Below the pieces are notes generated by a model, which was not told the DNA's origin, ran no database searches, and was given only the letters and a program-made list of their open reading frames with translations. DNA of 64,000 nucleotides from NCBI GenBank assembly GCA_023423715.1, contig JAFAFC010000039.1, forward strand, positions 107,897-171,896, given 5' to 3'. How positions within the stretch are numbered: the first letter of the stretch is position 1; each line of letters starts with the position of its first letter. Position numbers and translations under genes: made by a program. This document shows positions 9,117-17,895 of this stretch, piece after piece. Source of the stretch: Bacteroidota bacterium (GTDB taxonomy: Bacteria > Bacteroidota > Bacteroidia > Flavobacteriales > Weeksellaceae).

Positions 9117-9140
9117 AATTTTAACCCAAATCAAAATTAA

Positions 9141-10523
9141 ATGCAAAAGACATTAGATTACATTAATCAAAACAAAGATCGTTATGTTGAAGAGCTTTTC
9201 GAGTTACTTCGAATTGCTTCTATTTCTGCGGATCCAGTGTATAAAAATGAAGTATTGCAATGTGCAGATAAAGTTGCAGAACATCTTAAAAATGCAGGCG
9301 CAGATCAAGTAGAAGTTTGTCAAACGAAAGGTTATCCTATTGTTTATGGAGAGAAAATTCTAGATAAAAACTTACCGACAGTTCTAGTATACGGACATTA
9401 TGATGTTCAACCACCAGATCCATTGGATTTATGGAAAAAACCACCTTTTGAGCCGTACATTGAGAAAACAGAACTTCATCCAGATGGAGCGATTTTCGCT
9501 CGTGGTTCTGCGGACGATAAAGGTCAGTTTTTCATGCATGTGAAAGCGTTTGAAGCGATGATGAAAACGGATATGCTTCCTTGTAATGTGAAATTCATTT
9601 TAGAAGGGGAAGAAGAAGTTGGATCGGTTAGTTTAGGTGATTTTGTTAATGAAAATAAGGAGAAATTAGCTTGTGATTGCATCTTGATTTCGGATACGCA
9701 TATTTATTCTAACGAGCAACCAACGGTAACGACGGGACTTCGTGGATTGAGCTATGTTGAAGTTGAAGTGGAAGGTCCAAATCGTGATTTACATTCTGGT
9801 TTGTACGGTGGAGCAGTTCCTAATCCGATTCACGTTTTATCAAGAATGATTGCTGATTTAATTGATGATAAAGGACATATCACTATTGATGGATTCTACG
9901 ATAATGTTGAAGTTGTTTCTGATGCCGAAAGAGCGGATATGAATAAGTTGAAAGACAATCCTGAGGAATTCAAAAAATCAATTGGGTTAAAAGGTGTTGA
10001 AGGCGAAGAAGGCTATACAACTTTGGAAAGAACATCGATTCGCCCAACGTTAGACTGCAACGGAATTTGGGGTGGTTACACAGGTGAAGGTGCGAAAACC
10101 GTTATTCCATCAAAAGCATTTGCAAAAATCTCCATGCGTTTGGTTCCGTATCAAACTCCAGAAGAAATTACAGAAAAATTCACGAAATACTTCGAGAAAA
10201 TTGCTCCAGATAACGTAAAAGTAACGGTTCGTCCGCATCACGGAGGAATGCCTTATGTTTTGCCTAGCGATACCAAAGAATTTTTAGCTGCTAAACAAGC
10301 AATGGAACAAGCGTTTGGAAAAGAGGTTTTACCATACAGAAGTGGAGGAAGTATTCCTATTACAGCGATGTTCGAGAAAGTTTTGGGTGCAAAATCAGTG
10401 TTGATGGGATTCGGACTGGATTCGGATGCGATTCACTCACCAAATGAGCATTACGGTTTGTTTAATTTCTATAAAGGAATTGAAAGTATTCCGTTGTTTT
10501 TTGAAAATTATTCAAAGGCATAG
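9141..10523 (+). CDS. M20-family dipeptidase
   Basis: 460 residues, the size of the CNDP/PepV-like M20 dipeptidases. It has the metal-binding motifs YGHYDVQPP (His and the following Asp), SADDKGQFFMH (bridging Asp), and EGEEEVGS (catalytic Glu pair), then a lid domain, DLHSGLYGG, and the last metal ligand in SPNEHYGLFNF. It should hydrolyse dipeptides in the cytosol using two zinc or manganese ions; no signal peptide is present. It stands alone between two terminators. Confidence 0.93.
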   Translation: MQKTLDYINQNKDRYVEELFELLRIASISADPVYKNEVLQCADKVAEHLKNAGADQVEVCQTKGYPIVYGEKILDKNLPTVLVYGHYDVQPPDPLDLWKKPPFEPYIEKTELHPDGAIFARGSADDKGQFFMHVKAFEAMMKTDMLPCNVKFILEGEEEVGSVSLGDFVNENKEKLACDCILISDTHIYSNEQPTVTTGLRGLSYVEVEVEGPNRDLHSGLYGGAVPNPIHVLSRMIADLIDDKGHITIDGFYDNVEVVSDAERADMNKLKDNPEEFKKSIGLKGVEGEEGYTTLERTSIRPTLDCNGIWGGYTGEGAKTVIPSKAFAKISMRLVPYQTPEEITEKFTKYFEKIAPDNVKVTVRPHHGGMPYVLPSDTKEFLAAKQAMEQAFGKEVLPYRSGGSIPITAMFEKVLGAKSVLMGFGLDSDAIHSPNEHYGLFNFYKGIESIPLFFENYSKA

Positions 10524-10544
10524 AAATTTCAAATCAAATACTAT

Positions 10545-10571
10545 AAAAGCAGTCGATAAGGCTGCTTTTTT
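10545..10571 (+). terminator. Rho-independent terminator
   Basis: Stem AAAAGCAG (10545-10552) pairs with CTGCTTTT (10562-10569), followed by further T residues. Confidence 0.75.
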
Positions 10572-10640
10572 TGTTTTAAAGTTTGTTAAAACCTCGTTTC
10601 AAAAGCAGTCAAAAGTGTATCTTTAAACAAAATAGAAAGT

Positions 10641-11345
10641 ATGAGTTCAAAAGTGGTTTATATCACGGGTGGCACAAAGGGAATTGGCTATGGAATTGCC
10701 GAAGTTTTGTTGAAAAACGGCTATCAAGTGGCGATCAGTGGAAGAAATCAGCAAGGTGTTGATGAAGCGGTTTCGGGTTTATCAAAAATTTCAGATCAAA
10801 TTCTAGGTTTGGTTTCGGATGTGACGAGTTACGAAGATGAAGTGAAAGCGATTTCAACTATTGTTTTCCATTTCGGAAAATTGGATGTAAGTATTGCTAA
10901 TGCCGGTTTAGGAATTTTCAAAAGCGTTTATGAAATGGAGTTGGACGAATGGAATGCGATGATTGACACCAATTTAACAGGAGTTTTCCATACATTGAAA
11001 GCATCGGTTCCTCAATTAAAAGAACATAAAGGTTATTTTATTTCGATTGCTTCTTTGGCTGGGATTAATTTCTTTGAAAAGGGAAGTGGCTACAATGCTT
11101 CCAAATTTGGCGTTGTAGGTTTCACCCAAGCTGCAATGTTAGACCTGCGAAAAGACGATGTTAAAGTAACTACGATACTTCCAGGATCGGTGACTTCACA
11201 CTTTAATAATAATGAACCTTCGGAAAAAGATTCATGGAAAATCACTCCAGAAGATGTTGGGATTTTAGTCATGGATATCCTGAAAATGAGCTCTACAATC
11301 CTTCCAAGTAAGATCGAAATTCGACCATTGAAGACTGGGAATTAG
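10641..11345 (+). CDS. Short-chain dehydrogenase/reductase
   Basis: 234 residues with the classical SDR layout: TGGTKGIG cofactor loop near residue 9, NAG (ANAGLG) near residue 86, catalytic Ser in ISIASLAG, and YNASK containing catalytic Tyr and Lys. The absence of an acidic residue after strand 2, where SGRN follows, suggests NADP(H). The substrate is unknown. A TATCTTTA box lies upstream. It precedes etfBA, but the 102-bp gap with its own promoter suggests it is transcribed separately. Confidence 0.9.
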   Translation: MSSKVVYITGGTKGIGYGIAEVLLKNGYQVAISGRNQQGVDEAVSGLSKISDQILGLVSDVTSYEDEVKAISTIVFHFGKLDVSIANAGLGIFKSVYEMELDEWNAMIDTNLTGVFHTLKASVPQLKEHKGYFISIASLAGINFFEKGSGYNASKFGVVGFTQAAMLDLRKDDVKVTTILPGSVTSHFNNNEPSEKDSWKITPEDVGILVMDILKMSSTILPSKIEIRPLKTGN

Positions 11346-11378
11346 TATTTTATGTATGGAATATAAAATTTTAATAAA

Positions 11379-11396
11379 TATTATGCATGCATAATA
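11379..11396. promoter_or_regulatory. 18-bp perfect palindrome upstream of etfBA, possible operator
   Basis: TATTATGCATGCATAATA reads the same on both strands. It lies just upstream of the candidate -7 box (11407-11414), at about -40 to -24 relative to the predicted start, where a repressor dimer would block RNA polymerase. Confidence 0.45.
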
Positions 11397-11406
11397 CTTT
11401 TATGTT

Positions 11407-11414
11407 TATCTTTA
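11407..11414 (+). promoter_or_regulatory. -7 box of etfBA
   Basis: TATCTTTA resembles TAnnTTTG and sits 33 bp upstream of the etfB start. Confidence 0.45.
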
Positions 11415-11447
11415 CCAAAATCAAACTTTAAAAACAATACATCACTT

Positions 11448-12194
11448 ATGAAAATATTAGTTTGTATAAGTAGTGTTCCTGATACTACTTCTAAGATTAA
11501 TTTTACGGCAGACAAATCTGCATTTGATAAAAACGGAATTCAGTGGGTTATTAATCCGTTGGATGAATTTGCATTAACCAAAGCGATTAAATTACAAGCT
11601 GCAAACGGAGCGAAAGTTACCGTAGTTAATGTAGGAAATACAGATACAGAACCTGTTATCAGAAAAGCATTAGCAATTGGTGCAGATGATGCTGTTCGTG
11701 TGAATCTAGATCCGAAAGACAGCTATTCTACAGCAAAAGAAATTGTAAGCGTTGCACAAGCAGGTGGTTACGATCTTATCTTGTGTGGTAAAGAATCTAT
11801 CGACTATAACGGTGGTTCGGTTCCAGGAATGATCGCTCAATTATTAGATCAACCTTTCGTAAATGCAGCAGTTGGTTTTGATGTGAATGGAGGCGAAGCT
11901 ACTGCAGTTCGTGAAATCGAAGGTGGTAAAGAAACAATTTCTGTAAAACTTCCAGCAGTAGTTGCAGGACAGAAAGGTTTAGTAGATGAGAAAGAATTAA
12001 TTATTCCGAACATGAGAGGGATTATGTCTGCAAGAACAAAGCCTTTGCAAGTTGTAGAGCCGGTTTCTACAGAAGTTCATGTAGAAGGAGTTTCTTACGA
12101 TAGCGTTCCACCAAGAGCAGCGGTGAAAATGGTTGCAGCTGATAATCTTGATGAGTTGGTACGTTTGTTACACGAAGAAGCTAAAGTAATTTAA
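11448..12194 (+). CDS. etfB: Electron transfer flavoprotein subunit beta
   Basis: 248 residues beginning MKILVCISSVPDTTSKI, with the EtfB signature around DPKDSYSTAKEIV and GKESIDYNGGSVPGMIAQLL. EtfB binds AMP structurally and forms, with EtfA, the heterodimer that takes electrons from acyl-CoA dehydrogenases and passes them to the quinone pool. It lies 22 bp upstream of etfA. A likely client, the acyl-CoA dehydrogenase at 56389-57567, is in the same window. Confidence 0.95.
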   Translation: MKILVCISSVPDTTSKINFTADKSAFDKNGIQWVINPLDEFALTKAIKLQAANGAKVTVVNVGNTDTEPVIRKALAIGADDAVRVNLDPKDSYSTAKEIVSVAQAGGYDLILCGKESIDYNGGSVPGMIAQLLDQPFVNAAVGFDVNGGEATAVREIEGGKETISVKLPAVVAGQKGLVDEKELIIPNMRGIMSARTKPLQVVEPVSTEVHVEGVSYDSVPPRAAVKMVAADNLDELVRLLHEEAKVI

Positions 12195-12216
12195 TTAACT
12201 TTTAAAACTTAGAAAA

Positions 12217-13164
12217 ATGGCAGTATACGTATACGCAGAAAATATAAATGGAGTTTATAAGAAAGCCGCTTTTGAAGCAGTTTCTTATGCAAAAGCAATT
12301 GCTGATAAAGCAGGAGATACCGTAACAGCAATTACGATTAATCCAACAGATTCTTCAGACGCTTTATATAAATATGGAGCTACGAAAGTTGTTAATGTTA
12401 AAGATTCTGGTTTAGCTTCTTTTTCGCCTAAAGCTTTTGCTCAAGCGATTGGTGATATTGTGGACGGAAACATTGTTGTTTTCCCACATACAACAGACGC
12501 TTCTTCGATTGCACCGATGTTTTCAGTAGCAAAAAATTATGCTTTGATTACCAATGCAATTGATGCACCTGAAAATTTGGCACCATTCCAAGTAAAAAGA
12601 AGAGCTTTTTCTGGAAAAGGATTTATGCATGCAAAATCAGATTTAGCAAATGTAGTAGTAACCGTTTCTCAAAACGCTTATGGTGTTAAGGAGAATCCAG
12701 TTGCAGGTACTGAAGAAGTGAAAGAAATGACCTTGTCGAATGATGATACGAAAGTTATTTCACACGAACAATCTTCTGGAAAATTAGATTTGAAAGAAGC
12801 TGAAGTAGTTGTTTCTGCAGGTAGAGGGATGAAAGGTCCAGAAAACTGGGGAATGATTGAAGATTTGGCTAATCTTTTAGGTGCAGCAACAGCTTGTTCT
12901 AAGCCGGTTTCTGATATCGGATGGAGACCTCACTCTGAGCACGTTGGACAAACAGGGAAAGCGATTTCTCCAAACTTGTACATCGCCGTAGGAATTTCGG
13001 GAGCTATTCAGCATTTAGCAGGAGTAAACTCATCGAAAACGATTGTGGTGATTAACAACGATCCAGAAGCTCCTTTCTTCAAATCTGCGGATTATGGAGT
13101 TGTTGGAGACGCGTTCCAAATTATTCCCGCGCTTACTGAGAAAATCAAAGCTATTAAAGGATAA
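12217..13164 (+). CDS. etfA: Electron transfer flavoprotein subunit alpha
   Basis: 315 residues. The C-terminal FAD-binding half has the family signature: VVSAGRGMKGPENW, a SKPVSDIGWRPHSEHVGQTGK segment (split here for length: ending EHVGQTGK), LYIAVGISGAIQHLAG and a VINNDPEAPFF loop followed by ADYGVVGD. It pairs with EtfB to carry electrons from flavin dehydrogenases. The EtfBA operon ends at a strong hairpin at 13191. Confidence 0.95.
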   Translation: MAVYVYAENINGVYKKAAFEAVSYAKAIADKAGDTVTAITINPTDSSDALYKYGATKVVNVKDSGLASFSPKAFAQAIGDIVDGNIVVFPHTTDASSIAPMFSVAKNYALITNAIDAPENLAPFQVKRRAFSGKGFMHAKSDLANVVVTVSQNAYGVKENPVAGTEEVKEMTLSNDDTKVISHEQSSGKLDLKEAEVVVSAGRGMKGPENWGMIEDLANLLGAATACSKPVSDIGWRPHSEHVGQTGKAISPNLYIAVGISGAIQHLAGVNSSKTIVVINNDPEAPFFKSADYGVVGDAFQIIPALTEKIKAIKG

Positions 13165-13190
13165 TCGAGAATTCGATTTCAAAATATCTA

Positions 13191-13221
13191 AAATCCAATC
13201 TTTCACTAGATTGGATTTTTT
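13191..13221 (+). terminator. Rho-independent terminator after etfA
   Basis: An 11-bp stem, AAATCCAATCT (13191-13201) with AGATTGGATTT (13208-13218), is followed by T residues. Confidence 0.85.
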
Positions 13222-13313
13222 GTTTTCATTTTACTAGTACAAATGTTAATATTTTTAGATTCAAGGTTCAATAATGGAAACTATGTTGTATTTTTGCAAA
13301 AATTTTTTACATA

Positions 13314-14258
13314 ATGAGCATAGAGGGGAAAGGATCAGGAAGACCCAAACGACCAAGAATCAGTAAAAGCACAAATGGGCCAAGTTCTCAAAGCTCTAGA
13401 AATTTCGACAGCAGAAAGAAGTACGAAAAAGGAGATCTTCGTGAAGGAGATCGTAAACCTTTTAAGAAAAATTTCGATCACCAAAATGATCGAGTAAATT
13501 CGTACGTACAGAAAAGAAAGCAAAATAAAATTGATAAAGATCTTCATAAAGATACCATCCGTCTGAATAAATACATCGCAAACTCGGGTATTTGCAGCAG
13601 GAGAGAAGCAGATCAATTCATCACTCAAGGTTTAGTTGAAGTAAACGGAAAAGTAATTTCTGAAATGGGGTACCAAGTTCAGAAAGAAGACAAAGTTGTT
13701 TTCGACGGACAACCAATTACTCCTGAAAAAAATGTGTACGTTCTTTTGAATAAACCAAAAGGCTACATCTCAACAACAAAAGACGATAAAGCAAGAAAAA
13801 CGGTTATGGAATTGGTGGCAAATGCGTCGCCATATCGTTTGTATCCGGTTGGACGTTTGGATCGTTCTACAACGGGGGTTATTTTGTTAACCAATGATGG
13901 GCATTTAACTAAAAAGTTGACGCATCCTTCGTTTAACGTTAGAAAAATATACCATGTTGTTCTAGATCGGAAATTATCTGGAGAAGATTTAGCAGCCATC
14001 CAAAACGGTGTTCGTTTGGAAGAAGGTGTTGCGGAAGTAGATAGCGTTTCGTTCATCGAAGGAAAACCAAAAAATGAAATCGGAATCGAAATTCATATTG
14101 GTTGGAATCGTGTTATCAGACGTATTTTCCAAAAATTAGGCTATGAAGTGGAAGCTTTAGATCGAGTAACGTTTGCAGGACTTACAAAGAAGAATGTAAA
14201 ACGTGGTCATTGGAGAATTCTTACGGAATTAGAAGTGAATAATTTGAAAATGCTTTAA
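13314..14258 (+). CDS. rluB: RsuA/RluB-family rRNA pseudouridine synthase with long basic N-terminal extension
   Basis: 314 residues. Residues about 1-80 are a lysine/arginine/serine-rich, probably disordered extension. An S4 RNA-binding domain follows (RLNKYIANSGICSRREAD), then the synthase domain with the catalytic Asp in PVGRLDRSTTGVILLTNDG and a late RVIRRIFQKLGYEV motif. RluB modifies U2605 of 23S rRNA in E. coli; the family cannot be split from RluE/RluF/RsuA with certainty by eye. A TATTTTTG box (13289-13296) lies upstream and a 14-bp hairpin terminator downstream. Confidence 0.87.
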   Translation: MSIEGKGSGRPKRPRISKSTNGPSSQSSRNFDSRKKYEKGDLREGDRKPFKKNFDHQNDRVNSYVQKRKQNKIDKDLHKDTIRLNKYIANSGICSRREADQFITQGLVEVNGKVISEMGYQVQKEDKVVFDGQPITPEKNVYVLLNKPKGYISTTKDDKARKTVMELVANASPYRLYPVGRLDRSTTGVILLTNDGHLTKKLTHPSFNVRKIYHVVLDRKLSGEDLAAIQNGVRLEEGVAEVDSVSFIEGKPKNEIGIEIHIGWNRVIRRIFQKLGYEVEALDRVTFAGLTKKNVKRGHWRILTELEVNNLKML

Positions 14259-14280
14259 GACTTTTCAAATCTTTAAATAA

Positions 14281-14312
14281 AAAAAGATCCTCAAAATTGA
14301 GGATCTTTTTTT
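14281..14312. terminator. Bidirectional terminator between rluB-like and TonB receptor genes
   Basis: A perfect 14-bp stem (14281-14294 with 14297-14310) flanked by A and T runs serves both convergent genes. Confidence 0.9.
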
Positions 14313-14327
14313 GTTTCATTTGTGTTT

Positions 14328-16592
14328 TTAGAATAACTTATAGTTAAACGTTAAATAGAAATTCCTTGGAGGAATTGGGTTTACCGAATAGTTTTCGTGA
14401 ACATTGTAGTTCAAAGCATTGAACACATTGTTCAAACGAGCTTGAATGCTGTATTTTTTCCATTCGTAACCAACGCTTAATGCAACCGTTGCATAATCGT
14501 CCAAAGGCATCATTCTCGAAACGTCTTTTCTTGAAATTAACGTAGATTTTGTATCATTCCAACCAGCGATTCTGTCGCCGATGTAGTAAATTCCAGTTCC
14601 GATTTTTAAACCTTTCAATTCATTTTGGAATTTATAGAAAACAGATAAGTTTGCTGTTGTAGCCGGTGTTCTTACCAATCTTTGTTTTTCAACATATCCA
14701 TTTTCTGGTGTATCCAAATAAACCGCATTGTTATAAGAGAAACCTCCAATAATAGAAAGCGAATTCGTTGGATTTCCCGTAATGTCCAATTCAACCCCGC
14801 GGCTTCTCATTTTTCCAGCAAAAGCTTTCAGGCTTGAATCTTGAGAGGTAACAACTTGCCCTTTTGAATTTTCAAACCAATAGGTTTGGTAGTAGTTGTT
14901 GTATAGAATTTGATATGCTGTAACGTTTACCGCTAAACCTCCATTCCAGAAATTTTTCTTTACACCAACTTCATATTGATCGATGGTTGTTGGTTTCAAT
15001 GCTTTCACTTCCAAAGTTGCCAGTTGGTTTTGAACTTCTTGATCTGTTAATGACGTATTGATCGTTCCAAATCCGTCCGAAGTATATCCTGTATTGGTTA
15101 CAAAGGAATTGGTGTAAGTTCCGAAAACTGATAAATTATCATTTGGCATATACACTAAACCTACTTTTGGTGAAAATGCTTGATCATAGGTCGCCGTGTT
15201 TCCTAAAAGTTCTTTAATTCCTTTTTTAAAGTTAGTTTGTATGGTTGGCATATTTTCCAAATACGACCAACGTAAACCTGCTAGAACTTTAATCTTGTCA
15301 GTTAAACCAATAAAATCTTGAGCGTAGGCTCCAACTCTTCTTGTGTTGATTCTATTTTTTGTATTTCGTGTTGACTCTGGTTGAGCAATCGAAGCCCAAG
15401 TTGAAGGATCATCTAAATACAATGTATTGTTTATCGTCGGTAATGTATAACTATATGAATCAGATTGGCTGTAATCCGCATCAGCGCCAATTAATAATTT
15501 GTGGGTGATTTTTCCTGTAGAAAATTCTCCATTGACATTCACTTGGGCAGAACCGTAGTTTTGTTCGTTGTATGTTTTATTGAATGGACGCTTCCAAAAT
15601 AATCGATCTTTCGCGTCGTAAGCCCATTGTACACGTTCTGATGAAAAATAATCTTTGGTATAATTCTGATACGAAGCAACGGCATTCAAAGTCCAATTGG
15701 TGCTAAGTTGATGATTAAAAGTTACGTTAGTAGAAGCTTGCTGCACATTCTGATATTGCCAATCCGTTCCGAAGAAAACATTTCGTCCAACATTTTTCAA
15801 TAATGCATATGAATTATCTTTGTTGGTGATCGATCCAATTCCGAAATCAGGGGTGAAATCATGCTTTAAGTAATCGGCTTCAACAATTAATTGAGACTTT
15901 TCTCCAATGTTGAATAAAAACGATGGGTTGAAATAGTATTTCTGAGACTCCACACCATCACGATAGCTCTCAGCTGTTTCGTACGTTCCATTCATACGGA
16001 AAGCAACACCTTTAGAAAGTGGCCCATAAATATCGATTGTTGGTTTGTAAGTATTCCAACTTCCTGCACTTAGACCAACACTTCCACCAAATTCGAATCT
16101 TGGTTTTTTAGTGACCATGTTGATGACACCACCAGCAGCTGTATTTCCATACATCATGGCATTAGCGCCTTTCAAAACTTCAACACGTTCTAGTCCGCTA
16201 ACTTCTGGGAACGTTCCGCTGTTTACACGAACTCCATTTTTGAACATATTGTCATTTCCTAACATAAAACCACGTCCACCAAAACTGTCTTGAGAATTTC
16301 CACGACTTGATGTAATATAAAGTCCATTTACGTTTTGTAAAACATCGCTCAATTGTTTCGCTTGTTGTTGCTCAATAATTTCATGCGTAACAATAGAAAG
16401 CGGTTGAGGAGTTTCCATAATCGTTAAGCTAGACTTGCTTGTTAAGCTTTTTGCCGTATTTGGATTTCCTGTTTTGTGAAGCTTTACATCTTCAATTTGT
16501 CTTATTTTAATTGTGTCTTGTTCAAAGCGATCTTGGGCAAGAGCGACTCCTGAAATACTTAGTAATCCTAAAAGGATGATTGATTTATTCAT
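14328..16592 (-). CDS. TonB-dependent siderophore-type outer-membrane receptor
   Basis: 754 residues with a cleavable signal (MNKSIILLGLLSISGVALAQ). The plug domain carries ETPQPLSIVTHEIIEQQQA, GRGFML and VEVLKGANAMMYGNTAAGGVINMVTKKP, the arrangement typical of FhuE/FhuA/FpvA-like receptors for ferric siderophores. The barrel ends in an aromatic-terminated strand (NFYLTFNYKLF). It would import ferric complexes using TonB energy. Single gene; no synthesis or ABC genes adjoin it. A minus-strand TAAATTTG box lies at 16632-16625 with an AT-rich partial palindrome upstream. Confidence 0.92.
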   Translation of the reverse strand: MNKSIILLGLLSISGVALAQDRFEQDTIKIRQIEDVKLHKTGNPNTAKSLTSKSSLTIMETPQPLSIVTHEIIEQQQAKQLSDVLQNVNGLYITSSRGNSQDSFGGRGFMLGNDNMFKNGVRVNSGTFPEVSGLERVEVLKGANAMMYGNTAAGGVINMVTKKPRFEFGGSVGLSAGSWNTYKPTIDIYGPLSKGVAFRMNGTYETAESYRDGVESQKYYFNPSFLFNIGEKSQLIVEADYLKHDFTPDFGIGSITNKDNSYALLKNVGRNVFFGTDWQYQNVQQASTNVTFNHQLSTNWTLNAVASYQNYTKDYFSSERVQWAYDAKDRLFWKRPFNKTYNEQNYGSAQVNVNGEFSTGKITHKLLIGADADYSQSDSYSYTLPTINNTLYLDDPSTWASIAQPESTRNTKNRINTRRVGAYAQDFIGLTDKIKVLAGLRWSYLENMPTIQTNFKKGIKELLGNTATYDQAFSPKVGLVYMPNDNLSVFGTYTNSFVTNTGYTSDGFGTINTSLTDQEVQNQLATLEVKALKPTTIDQYEVGVKKNFWNGGLAVNVTAYQILYNNYYQTYWFENSKGQVVTSQDSSLKAFAGKMRSRGVELDITGNPTNSLSIIGGFSYNNAVYLDTPENGYVEKQRLVRTPATTANLSVFYKFQNELKGLKIGTGIYYIGDRIAGWNDTKSTLISRKDVSRMMPLDDYATVALSVGYEWKKYSIQARLNNVFNALNYNVHENYSVNPIPPRNFYLTFNYKLF

Positions 16593-16624
16593 CTTAACTT
16601 CAATTATTCAATTTTTTGATGCCG

Positions 16625-16676
16625 CAAATTTAGATTTTAGATCAATACAAATTAAGCTTATTTAGAATAATTAAAT
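16625..16676 (-). promoter_or_regulatory. Promoter region of the TonB receptor with a possible metal-regulator site
   Basis: Minus-strand TAAATTTG at 16632-16625 is a good -7 box. Upstream lies an interrupted palindrome, ATTTA-N7-TAAAT (16660-16676). Iron control is expected for this receptor class, but the match is too AT-rich to assign to Fur or DtxR. Confidence 0.3.
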
Positions 16677-16740
16677 ATTATTTTTCTATCATTATGAAAT
16701 TTACATTCGATAAAATAAATCGGTGGTAGCCTATGTAAAG

Positions 16741-16768
16741 CAAAAAAGCCAACTTAACTAGTTGGCTT
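16741..16768 (-). terminator. Rho-independent terminator of pncA
   Basis: Stem 16746-16754 (AAGCCAACT) pairs with 16760-16768 (AGTTGGCTT); on the minus strand it is followed by a run of T residues. Confidence 0.75.
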
Positions 16769-16790
16769 ATATTTATTTAAGTTCGTATGT

Positions 16791-17396
16791 TTAGGATAAA
16801 ATGGAAACTCCGTTTTCTATAAGTTGATAGATGGTATCTTTTCCGTTTTCAGGTTTTACGTTTACCGCTTTCGTTCCTTTGAAGTGTAAACATGTAATAA
16901 AACCGTTTTCAACGGCATCGAGACACGTGTATTTTACACAATAATCAAGCGCCAAACCAACGATTTCAACCAATTTAATGTCATGATATTTTAAATAATC
17001 ATTCAAATCTGTTTTTACAAAATGGTTGTTGTCTTGAAAACCACTGTAACTATCAACTTCCGGGTTTTTACCTTTCTGAACGATATGGGTTACTTTACTG
17101 CGATCCAGTTCCGCGTGAAATTCGGCACCAAAAGTTCCTTGAACGCAATGATCTGGCCACATAAATTGGGGACCACCATTCAATGTAATGGTTTCTCCAA
17201 CATTTCGTCCATTATTTGAAGCAAAACTCTTATGATTTGCAGGATGCCAATCTTGAGTTAAAATAATTTCGTCGTAATCCGTGTTTTGCGTTAATGAATT
17301 GATATATGGAATGACAGAATTAGCTTCTGGAACGGCCAAAGCGCCACCTTCACAAAAGTCATTCTGAACGTCAACTATAATAAGTGCTTTTTTCAT
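16791..17396 (-). CDS. pncA: Nicotinamidase (PncA)
   Basis: 201 residues of the isochorismatase-like fold. The catalytic triad is visible: Asp in IIVDVQNDFCEGGALAV, Lys in VQKGKNPEVDSYSGF, and Cys in GLALDYCVKYTCLDA. The metal-site DWHPANHKSF is present. It deamidates nicotinamide to nicotinate for NAD salvage. It is divergent from ytxJ, with its own TATTTTTG box (17450-17443) facing a candidate plus-strand box. Confidence 0.95.
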   Translation of the reverse strand: MKKALIIVDVQNDFCEGGALAVPEANSVIPYINSLTQNTDYDEIILTQDWHPANHKSFASNNGRNVGETITLNGGPQFMWPDHCVQGTFGAEFHAELDRSKVTHIVQKGKNPEVDSYSGFQDNNHFVKTDLNDYLKYHDIKLVEIVGLALDYCVKYTCLDAVENGFITCLHFKGTKAVNVKPENGKDTIYQLIENGVSILS

Positions 17397-17424
17397 TTGT
17401 TAAGTCTCTATTTTGATTAATGTG

Positions 17425-17450
17425 TATCTTCGTACAAGGTATCAAAAATA
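17425..17450. promoter_or_regulatory. Facing -7 boxes of ytxJ and pncA
   Basis: Plus-strand TATCTTCG (17425-17432) faces minus-strand TATTTTTG (17450-17443) across 10 bp. Confidence 0.4.
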
Positions 17451-17514
17451 CTTCCAAAAAAGGAATGGGACATTTCGGCGTATTTTTTGTGCCATTTTTT
17501 CAAAATTAACAGGT

Positions 17515-17889
17515 ATGAGTTTTTTACAATCATTATTCGGTGGGAAATCCGAATTGGGAAATCATGAGGAATTGTGGGAAGACCTAACAACGATGGAAGA
17601 TTTGGATCGTGCCGAAAAAGAATCTTTTGAAAAGAAAGTTGTTTTATTCAAACATTCAACTCGATGTTTTATTAGCAAAACGGTTTTACGAAATTTTGAA
17701 AGTCAAATGAGGAATGACAAGAAAGATGTGAAATTCTATTTTCTAGATTTAATTAAACATCGAGCTATTTCTAATGAAATAGAAAATCGTTTTGGTGTAA
17801 CGCATCAAAGCCCGCAATTGTTAGTTTTAGAAAATGGAAAAGCGATAAAAAATGCTTCTCATCAAAGCATTGATCTGAATTTGGTTTAG
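17515..17889 (+). CDS. ytxJ: YtxJ, monothiol redox protein of the bacillithiol system
   Basis: 124 residues from ATG 17515, which gives the conserved start MSFLQSLFGG; the frame extends upstream to 17413 through non-conserved sequence. It is a thioredoxin-fold protein with the single active-site Cys in FKHSTRCFISK and the cis-Pro loop HQSPQLLVLENG. YtxJ is proposed to remove bacillithiol from proteins, so its presence suggests this organism makes bacillithiol. The stop lies 6 bp from the stop of the convergent BlaI-type gene. Confidence 0.88.
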   Translation: MSFLQSLFGGKSELGNHEELWEDLTTMEDLDRAEKESFEKKVVLFKHSTRCFISKTVLRNFESQMRNDKKDVKFYFLDLIKHRAISNEIENRFGVTHQSPQLLVLENGKAIKNASHQSIDLNLV

Positions 17890-17895
17890 AAAAAG

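Noticed and set aside
16660..16676. Confident Fur or DtxR box upstream of the TonB receptor
   Set aside because: The palindrome is short, AT-only in its arms and expected by chance in such DNA; kept only as a low-confidence note.
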